Source: Paragordius varius (taxonomy: Eukaryota > Nematomorpha). Taken from it: 64,000 bases of DNA. The translations under genes were made by a program, and so were the position numbers. Below are positions 55,758 to 64,000 of this stretch, piece by piece. A model generated the notes under the pieces. It ran no database searches and was not told the DNA's origin. It worked only from the letters and a program-made list of their open reading frames with translations. Position 1 is the stretch's first letter. Each line of letters starts with the position of its first letter. The stretch covers positions 9,424,001 through 9,488,000 of the forward strand of contig OZ176053.1 in the NCBI GenBank assembly GCA_964247055.1, given 5' to 3'.

Positions 55758-58005
55758 TTCTGCGCTCTTTTATATTATTTATATGCATGTTGAATGCAAA
55801 TTTTATTTCAATCATTATGCAAAACTTGTTATCAATTTCAATTTCACATCAGCGATAATGCAATCAATTCATTGTAATTTGTTTATATTTTAGATGAAAT
55901 AGCCATTTATTAATAACTAAGAAATATAACAGTCTATGAAATATATATTTGCTCTATTTTCGAAATTTTTGTGGGCAATTTAATAAGAGAAGGTATTTAT
56001 CCAACATACAGGGCAAGGGCTGTAAAAACCAAGAAAAATGATTCATCATTTTTAATGATTATGAGCCAGTTGATGCCTCACAAGTTTTTATAATAATTAC
56101 TGAAAAAATTTCTTAATAAAAAAGGACGTTTAAGCGTAAGAAAAATAACAACACATGTAATTGTTATCAATCTATAGTTTAAAATTATTACAGTGCCTAA
56201 TATTCCGTCTCTAATGATATTCTCACTTAATGGTTTTGTTACTACGCCAAAAAACGATTTTCTGAACGGTGACCCTCACAATAATTTTATGAAGGCTTAG
56301 TTTTTTAAATATATTAAATTAAATACTATTAAATTAGTTATGAATGAAGATGGGATATGATATTTCATACGCCCCTGCCTGTATTTTTTGTGAGCTCGTG
56401 GTAATATCATTTTGCATTTAAATAGTTATGATTTTTAAGGTTATCTGTTTTTAATATGGTTTTGAAAGACATCTTTAATTGTTTGCCGAAACAAACTTTT
56501 TGGTTTTTTAAATAAATAATTATATATATTTTGTCAATTATATGATACGAGAATTGAAATTTGTAAAAATATTTTTAGTTTAAAGATGGGGTGTCTTCAC
56601 TCAATATATCGATCGCAGGATTGTGAAAAATTTACCATGATAAAACTACTAATTATAACTGCTGTTTTTCCATTGACAAAATTTGAAAGATAAATTTAGA
56701 TTTGCTCAATTTTTAAAAATATTGAATCTAATAATAATTTACGATATTTGTCTAACATGTTTAATGAACGATAATTTTAAGAACTCATAGTACTTTAAAT
56801 CCAATATTGTAATATGTGTGGTATATATAAATTATTAACGGCCATAAAATAACCCTTTACGGAAACAATGAATGGAAATAAAATACATACAATTCAGAAT
56901 AAATTATAATGTAAATTATTTTCGCTAAAATTCTTATCATATGATTTATTAAATTTTTCGAAGAAGGCAAAAATTTTGGAATGGCACATGCAGCCCCTAG
57001 GTTTAATAATTTATACACAATATGCATGATGAAACCGACTGAGGCGGTTTATATAAATATTTAAAAATAAATAATTTTCTAACTTTTATTAAGATTATCA
57101 GATTTGCCATATTATAGTGCAAGTCATGGATTAATATACTAAAATAATTTTCAAAAGTTCGAACTATAGATTATATAAATATAAGTGTAGTCATGAATAA
57201 TCACCGTAATTATGAGAAAACGTCAGCCAAAATTACGTAGTGGAGTAATTTGACACATAAGCCTTTCGTTCATGACATATACACTCAAGTTGAGTGCCCT
57301 AAAAACTAGGGTCTATTTTATTATTCAGTAATCTCGACTTTCCTATAAAGAGAACATTTGAGGCACGCATTGGTTTTCGTATTGCACAGAAAAAGGGCTA
57401 AGCCATCGTTTGCTAGTAAAAAAAACATGGTCAACATACACCGCCCATTAAACCATGTGAAAGATAGTTTCGAAACTTTAAAAGTTGTAATTTCAATGTT
57501 AAGAAAATAGGCGCTCTGGTGGACTACAAAATGCTAAGATTAAATCACCCTAGAGTTAACTGATGATTACCCAACTCAAACTCAACCGCAATTGCTAGAA
57601 CTATTACATATGTTTCAAAAAACTATCGGTGCCGGCCTATAATGGAAAGAACAATAAAATTTGTAAATAGATTCGACAAATTTGATTAACGTCAAAGAAC
57701 AAAATGACTTGTGGCTTTAATGTAATTAAACGATTTTGCATCTAATTGCGATGGGTATGAGAAGTGACTTTATTTTGCATCGAGAGCGGAATAAATTGTG
57801 ACTTTTACCAAACCGGTGCATACACAGCAAAGAAAACCATGTCAATTTACTTTCAAAATAACACGTATTTTTACCAAAAAACCGATGGAGATTTTTAACT
57901 ACACCTGTAAATAACGCAGTGTTGAATATAATACTATTTATTCGTCAAGAAGATAAACCTTAATATTAAAGGGAAGAAATGTGAATTCTTAAATTTGTAT
58001 CAGAT
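55758..58005. other. Intergenic, mostly unassigned
   Basis: 55758-57240 is plain AT-rich DNA. About 57240-57960 is visibly less AT-rich, with phrases such as MGMRSDFILHRERNK and LPNRCIHSKENHV in plus-strand frames. It may be a decayed coding relic, but no family was recognised. Confidence 0.3.
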
Positions 58006-58271
58006 TATATACCGTCTGCGTTTCAAGAGTGTCCTTGAACATTTCAATCCTGAACGTTTAGAATTGGTCCTTTAACATTTCAAGTTGGCCTTGAACACTT
58101 ACAGACTATTTTATAATGTTTTTTAGTTTTATCAAACAAACCGTGTACATTCATCTATTTTTTCATTTTTAAACTATTCTCTTTATTTAACTTAATATAA
58201 ACACTAAATCAGAAACCATATACCTTTATTTATTTGTTAAAAAATATTTTAATATTAAGTTTTATCAGTAA

Positions 58272-58817
58272 TTAACACTTTTCTTTTTATCCTAGTTTAC
58301 CTTTTGAGATACTATTAAATCCCAGAGCTCGATTTTGCAAATAATCAACATTTCTAAAAGCTATTCTAATTAAAATTTAATTATCAAACATTGTTCTTAT
58401 GTATTAGATAAAAAAACTTATATTACAGTGTTGTGGCTTCTAGAGTTTATAATTGGGACAGCTCCAAAACACGATTGAAGCGAACTGATATAAAATCAAA
58501 ATATATCAAGTATTTATTGGTAAAATGTAGCCTGAAAGCTTTTTATAGTTATTCATACATTTTATGATCACAATATACATTTATTGCCTGTTGCATCAGC
58601 GATTTAAAAAAAAATATGGAACAAATGGCGGCTAAAAAAATTTGGATGACGATTTATTTTACAATTTTACATTTTTTAAAAAAAATCTTTTAATGCGCCT
58701 AAAAGACTTAGAAAACATATTTTTAAATTTGGATTAATACCATCAATACTTTTTAAGTATTCAAATTTCAAATGGCTCTGGGATATAAAACTACCCCAAA
58801 AGGTAATAAAGTGTTAA
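58272..58817 (-). mobile_element. TTAA-family MITE, copy g, the most complete
   Basis: 546 bp ending in TTAACACTTT on both sides (inverted). The inner terminal match is ACCTTTTG[GA]G[GA]TA followed by CCCAGAGC. If TTAA is the duplicated target, the element proper starts CACTTT, which would fit piggyBac-type integration. No coding capacity. It defines the family seen at 2340-5815 and 47011-50745. Confidence 0.65.
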
Positions 58818-58959
58818 AATATAAGATTTCTGGGTTATAAATTAATATTTTCCGTTAAAAAATTCATAACTTAATAAAATTGTTGAATTGGAAAAAATTT
58901 TCGAAACAAAAAACGTGGTTTTTGAATGAATTAATTTTAATTAAATAAATATTTAGTTT

Positions 58960-61290
58960 TTATTATTATTACATTACATGTTTTCACTCGTGAGAGCGGT
59001 CATGTTATACAACCTGTTTCGCCATAGAACTCTATCTATGGCGTCCTCTGCATTAAACTCGTATTCTGCTAGCTCTCTTTTTCCTGTATCTATCCATTTC
59101 GTTTGCCGCCCACGTCCTCGTTTTCCATCAACTATATGACTATCTATTATTTTTGCAATATAATTAGAATCTCTCCTTTCAATGTGCCCGAACCAAGTAA
59201 CTTATTTTTTGACATTCTTTCTATTGGTTTAATATCTCTCACATGAATTAAACTATTCTCTATTCTGTCCTTTCTTGTCACCCCACACATCATTCTAAGC
59301 ATTTTCATTTCAGTCACGTTAAAATGTCTTACTTCGGATTTTTCGACATCCCACTTCTGTGAATTATACATCATTGTGAGTTGAACAACTGAACTGTATA
59401 TCTTAACTTTCACTCTAACATCAAATTTCTATTACATAAGACGCTTGAAATTTCCTTCCAATTTACCCAACTGCTCTTTATTTTTAAATTAATATCATCG
59501 GTCAACCATCCATCTAAACTTAACATAGCCCCCAAATATTTGCAACTTTCTTTATTCTTTAGAACCCAACTATAATCAACTTTCATTTCATATTATGGAC
59601 CCCCAAAAGTAATAAGTTTAGTTTTTGCTTTGTTTACTTTCAGACCATATTGATTCAGTATAATAACCCATATGTTTACTGTTCGCTTTAACTCATTTAA
59701 TGAATCACAAGATGATTATGTCATCTGCATACAATAAGTACCATCCTGAACTCACATTAACAACCTTGGATACCTCGTCTATACAAATTATACACAATAA
59801 GGGGCTGAGTGATGAGCCTTGGTAGACTCCATGCTTTATTGAAAAGGGCTCTGATAAATCTTGTAGGGTTTTAATCCTGGAGGTGTGTGATTCGTACATT
59901 ATTTGTAACAACTTAATATAACTTTCTGGCACCTTTTTACGACGGAGACTCCACCAAATAGTTTCTCTAAAAATCTGTCAAACGCCTTCTCTATGTCAAT
60001 TAAAACCCCGTGTAATTCTTTCTTTTTTTCAGTGTGTTTTACAATCAACCTCCTAACCGCATGTATGGGGCCTATTGTTGACTTTCCTGGCATGAAACCA
60101 AATTGATTTTTTTCTATAGATAGCATTTTCCTGATTCGTTTTTCAATTATTTTTTTAAAAAATTTCATGGTGTGCGACATTAGTTTTATCCCTCTATAGT
60201 TACTACATTCATTTATATCACATTTTCCTTTAAATAAAGGCACAGTTAAACTTTCATTCCATTCAACCGAAATTTCATAAGTTGAAACATTTTATTAAAA
60301 ACACGCTCCAAGAAATTTAATCCAGCGTTTCCAATCACTTTCCAACAATTTATATTTATGTCGTCCGATCTTACAGCCTTGTTGTTTGGTATTTCTAACA
60401 AATAGGATTCTACCTCCTTTTCTGTAATTGATTCTATTGGTCTGTCAGTAGCTTCCACTGTGTTTGCAAAAAATATCTCGCCTACCCCTTCATCTAACTC
60501 ACAAAGTACTCTTTCCATCTTTTTAATATTTCTACATTTTTGCACAGCAAGTTTCCATCTTTTCCTTTTATTGCAATCGCATAACCTGGTAAATCCATCA
60601 TGCGTTTATTCCTTTGCTAAGCATATTCATACACTTTGTTTAAATCTTGCTTACTACTTAACTACCATAAAATAAATTCATCTTATCTTTCTTAACCTAG
60701 CCGACAAATTTTTTCAATTCCTTATTTAAACTTTTATCTTTATCTCTATCATCATCATTCCTTGTATGTTTCCATTTGTCAAAGGCCTTACCCTTTCGTG
60801 ACATCAATATTATTCTTTCATTGTAAAGGCAAGCCTCTCTGTATACTTGAGATTTGCCGCCTTTTAATCCACAAACTAGAGTTCCTGCCTTGTTGATTAA
60901 CTGGCTTACTTTATCCCACTCACAATCCTCGGATAACCGTATTTCTTTTAAAGAAACATGCTTTTTTTCAGATATTTTCTCCCATTTTCTAGTTTTTAAT
61001 CTCTTTGAGCAGGAACAATTTGTTTTTCTTTTACAAATTGCGAACTCTCTAAGTTTGGCACGACCTTACAGTCTAATACAAGCTTCAATAAGTCTCTTGG
61101 GATTAATATAAAATCTATCTGGTGATTTGTTTATGCTGCTTTTGTAAGTTACTAGATGACTCTCTCTTTTTTTAAAAAATGTGTTCGCTATCGCCAAATT
61201 GTGAGATTGAGCAAATCTAAGCAAATTAATTCCTTCCTCGTTTCTTTCTCCATAAGAATCTCCCCCGTGCCATATTTTATAATAGATAAA
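58960..61290 (-). mobile_element. RTE-like LINE, 5'-truncated and decayed
   Basis: Minus-strand pieces, 5' to 3': endonuclease C-terminal part (about 61275-61066: GERNEEGINLLRFAQSHNLA, then NTFFKKR); linker; a pre-RT segment (60545-60246); reverse transcriptase (60243-59899: CSNYRGIKLMSHTMKFFKKI, QFGFMPGKST, LHGVLIDIEKAFDR; 59932-59705: HGVYQGSSLSPLL and YADDIIIL); and a C-terminal region (59413-59147: GVTRKDRIENSLIHVRDIKP). The pieces lie in different frames with several frameshifts and stops, so it is dead. The 3' end closes with a short ATT/TAA-type repeat near 58960, as RTE elements often do. The 5' end is lost within the endonuclease. It sits inside the foldback-like element. Confidence 0.8.
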
Positions 61291-61496
61291 GAAAAATGGG
61301 TTAAAGAAAATTACATGCAAAAATTATGGTTTAATCCAAACAAAAAAATAGAAACCAACTTAAAATGTTCAAGAACCACTTGAAGTATCATAACCTACTT
61401 AAAATATTGAAGGACAAACATGATGTTGAAGGACTAACTTAATATAATCAAGGACTAACTTGAATAAGGACACTCTTGAGGTGCAAATTGTATATA

Positions 61497-62949
61497 AAAA
61501 GTGTCTTTAATATATAAAGTCCAAACTTTGTAAATTTTTTGAGAAATAAAGTTCATTTTTATTATAGCCCCCTTTAGTAAGTGAATAATATGTTTGCCAA
61601 TTGGTGCATGTTATGATTGATTTTTCTGGAAAAATCATATTATAAAATATGATGTATCCAAATCAATTTTTACAAATACTGTTTATAAAATATCCATTTA
61701 TTCCTTCGCCAATAATGTGATTTGTTACAATCAACTTTTAAATTATCTATATAGTTTTTGACAAATATGTCTACACACCTATGCTTGTTTATTACTGCAT
61801 AGGCAATTCAAAATCTAAAACCACCAAAAAACCTAAAACGGGGTGTGCAAATACTAAAAAAACGAATTAATATAAAAATTAAATAATAATCTATACTAAA
61901 AAATTGCATAATTCTAAATGTCTCATTCTGTCAGTTCAAGGCAGTCGGCACGTTTGCCTAAATATATCAATTTAAGGATGTATCAGGCTCACGGCTGCAT
62001 CTACAAAAGAGTAAGACCGATATTAGCGTTTATTTTAACTATCATTTACAAGGAAAGTATTTAAAAAATTGGTTGTTAATTCTTTATTTACAAATTTTCG
62101 GATACTGATATCTGTTAAAGGCATCTCATTAATGTATTTCATACTTTTAACCAACACAGTGTACCGATCAAAATTAGAACTTCTTTTTAAATTATAAGAT
62201 TTTAAAATTTCCGCATCTCAAAGTTGCAAAAAAATTTCATCTCAACATTTTTGTAATATTTATTTTTTATAGGGCAGTTACTTTTTATACAAACCCGATA
62301 AATAACCGATAACCTTGTTTATACCGTTTTGCATAACCTTTAAAAACGAGCGGTACTGCTGCATTGAAAAAACAGAAGTTTTCAATAATTTTGAACACTC
62401 TCACCACGCAAGAGATATTTGAAAATTTATTATAGCGAAAAACCATTTTTAGATGCAATAATGGTTAAATGTTCTATATCCGCAAGTTATAGGCACACAA
62501 CTATTTAATGTTATAAAGTAATTCGGTTAAAACACATATTTTTACATTAAAACTTTGCAAAATGGCCCTTGACCAGAATTATTTTTTATTGACCTTTTTT
62601 GTATTTACATTTAATTTAAAAATGACCGATTGTGAGAAGAGAAAAGGGACAATTGTTATGTGTGTCATTTCTATAATTTATTTTTAAAAACCTTTAAAAC
62701 TGTTGGTTGTCATATTATGATGAAAAAATATTTTGTTTTTAGGTCAATGTCTTCCACAAAAGTTCTATAAAAGTCAAAAAATTTGTGGATAAATAATTCA
62801 TAATTTTTTACATTTTCTTAATTTAAATTATAAAAAATATTTTATTCTTTAAACAGGTGATTTTTTGCTTGATTTATGCCTAAATGTTTTTCTAAATATA
62901 TGTAATATCGTAAGAACTGTCTATTTTTCTAACGCGTTTAGACTAAACA
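61497..62949. other. Intergenic upstream of the collagen gene
   Basis: AT-rich sequence. No promoter element could be singled out and no coding region supported. Confidence 0.3.
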
Positions 62950-64000
62950 ATGGGTAAATTTTTGGGCGTGGGTCCACATTGTCAACAACAAGAGGAGCGT
63001 AATGGAAGTCATTCCAATGTTTTATTAATTTCATTCATGTCCTTTTTATGCATTGCCTTGGCATGTTGTGTCATGATCCCAATGTTTTATTATCAAATCG
63101 ATAAAATTAAAGTGGATCAATCTGTTATGATTCAAAATTTGAAGGGTAAAATGGCACAAAAACAACAAGTTATTGGCCTTTTGCACATGAGAATCTCTGG
63201 ATTAAAGGTTTAAATAATATTTTAATATTTAAATTTTGTTGAAATTATATCAAACCATAATAAATTTTAACTTAATTGGCTAGGAGGAATTGGGAAACAA
63301 TGTCGAAGAACCTATAAAAAATGATGCCGATCAAATCATGTTGAGAAAAAAACGAGGGACTTATGAGCGTCCAGTTAGTCCCTTTTCCTACCATAAAGTC
63401 GGTAAGTTTGATTTTAATTGATAAATATTTGTTTAAATATTTTTCAATTAATTAGCGTATCGCATCTCTGTTATTCTGTTACTGTAAAATATTTGCAAGA
63501 CAAAACGCATAAACTAAAAGACAAATATTTTTTTTAAAAAGATAGCCATACTCTTTACCCTAATTTTTATAAACCTTTATGATTAGAATCGTTGAAAGCA
63601 TAATTCACAGTGTTACTAATTTACATCTCTAATCCATATTAAAAAATTATGGTTTATAAAAGTATGGTTTATTTGAAAATTATTTGTCATAGCTTTTACG
63701 TTCTGCCTTTATAATATATATTTTTACTGCATAACACGATGTAGAGGCTTGTAAGGAATGTGCAGATGGGAAACCAGGGCACCGTGGAAAGGCCGGAGGA
63801 CCTGGTAAGCCAGGAAGACCCGGAAATCCTGGACACAAGGGTGGAGATGGAAGGGCCGGAAATCCAGGAAATGCTGGCGCACCAGGAAGAGACGGAGGAC
63901 CGGTATATGAATAAAATAATAATCCACTTATTATTACAAATCCATTTATCATCTAAAAATATTTGAATCGAAACATCGTAAAGTAAAAAGAACTAGACAA
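62950..64000 (+). CDS. Cuticle-type collagen, 5' part (runs off the window)
   Basis: Exons: 62950-63207, 63284-63401, 63745-63902, continuing past the edge. The N-terminus carries a membrane segment (ISFMSFLCIALACCVMIPMF, about residues 28-47) followed by a charged helix (DKIKVDQSVMIQNLKGKM). This arrangement is that of the nematode cuticle-collagen N-terminal domain. Exon 2 contains RKKR/G, a likely furin-type processing site. Exon 3 begins with a CKEC pair and then about 15 uninterrupted Gly-X-Y triplets (GKPGHRGKAGGPGKPGRPG...). Structural protein of the extracellular cuticle, secreted as a trimer. The start context is clean (ATGGGTAAATTT) and all three phases join. Confidence 0.9.

Larger units (their letters stand above)
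58006..61496. mobile_element. Foldback-like element with iterated 21-bp inverted ends
   Basis: The outer 29 bp of each side are inverted copies (left TATATACCGTCTGCG then TTTCAAGAGTGTCC; right on the minus strand TATATACAATTTGCA then CCTCAAGAGTGTCC). TATATA on both sides may be the target duplication. Each arm is then built of degenerate units of about 21 bp, like CAAGTTAGTCCTTGAACATTT: about four units at 58023-58105 and about seven at 61350-61485. The interior holds a TTAA-family MITE and a truncated LINE, and no transposase was seen. Confidence 0.6.

Noticed and set aside
60460-61383. Plus-strand open frames over the LINE
   Set aside because: Complement of the minus-strand LINE coding pieces.
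63680-63952. Pro-rich minus-strand open frames
   Set aside because: Antisense of the Gly-X-Y collagen exon.

Overview
The window is an AT-rich (very roughly 75%), intron-rich animal nuclear segment. Homology read by eye gives five complete multi-exon protein genes, one intronless receptor gene and one gene running off the right edge. A nematode-type cuticle collagen N-terminal region (63 kb) points to a cuticle-bearing ecdysozoan. A full Spire gene (to my knowledge missing from Caenorhabditis elegans) and 12 to 20 exon housekeeping genes argue against a typical derived nematode. A nematomorph or other early-branching ecdysozoan fits best; this is inference.

Layout. 1-6,000 is a graveyard of small nonautonomous DNA transposons: two hAT-like elements with near-perfect 8-bp target duplications, a TTAA-ended MITE family in five nested copies, and a second MITE family. 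6,504-10,975 (minus) is phosphoglycerate kinase, 12 exons, 418 aa. It is head-to-head with RAD54 (11,074-19,856, plus, 20 exons, about 1,076 aa); only 98 bp separate the start codons. The two most 5' introns of each gene are extraordinarily short (29, 25, 26 and 22 nt), while every other intron modelled here is 60 nt or more. This is the most unusual signal in the window.

22,560-31,885 (plus) is a 12-exon membrane-anchored or secreted S1 serine protease with a roughly 600-residue acidic, His-rich low-complexity pro-region. 33,927-35,855 (plus) is an intronless rhodopsin-family GPCR. 36,691-46,441 (minus) is Spire (KIND, WH2 repeats, Spir-box, FYVE-like zinc finger; 15 exons, 999 aa). 47,011-50,745 is a TTAA MITE split by a decayed PIF/Harbinger transposon. 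52,487-55,757 (plus) is an ESE-like ETS transcription factor. 54,967-55,510, inside and just before its last intron-exon junction, is a MITE. 58,006-61,496 is a foldback-like element whose inverted ends are built from about 21-bp iterations and which contains a MITE and a truncated RTE-like LINE. 62,950-63,902+ is the start of the cuticle-type collagen gene.

The host genes do not form one pathway. They cover glycolysis, homologous recombination, extracellular proteolysis, signalling, actin nucleation, transcription and cuticle structure. No CRISPR, rRNA or convincing tRNA was seen. All exon boundaries are manual predictions from reading frame, family alignment from memory and GT-AG sites.
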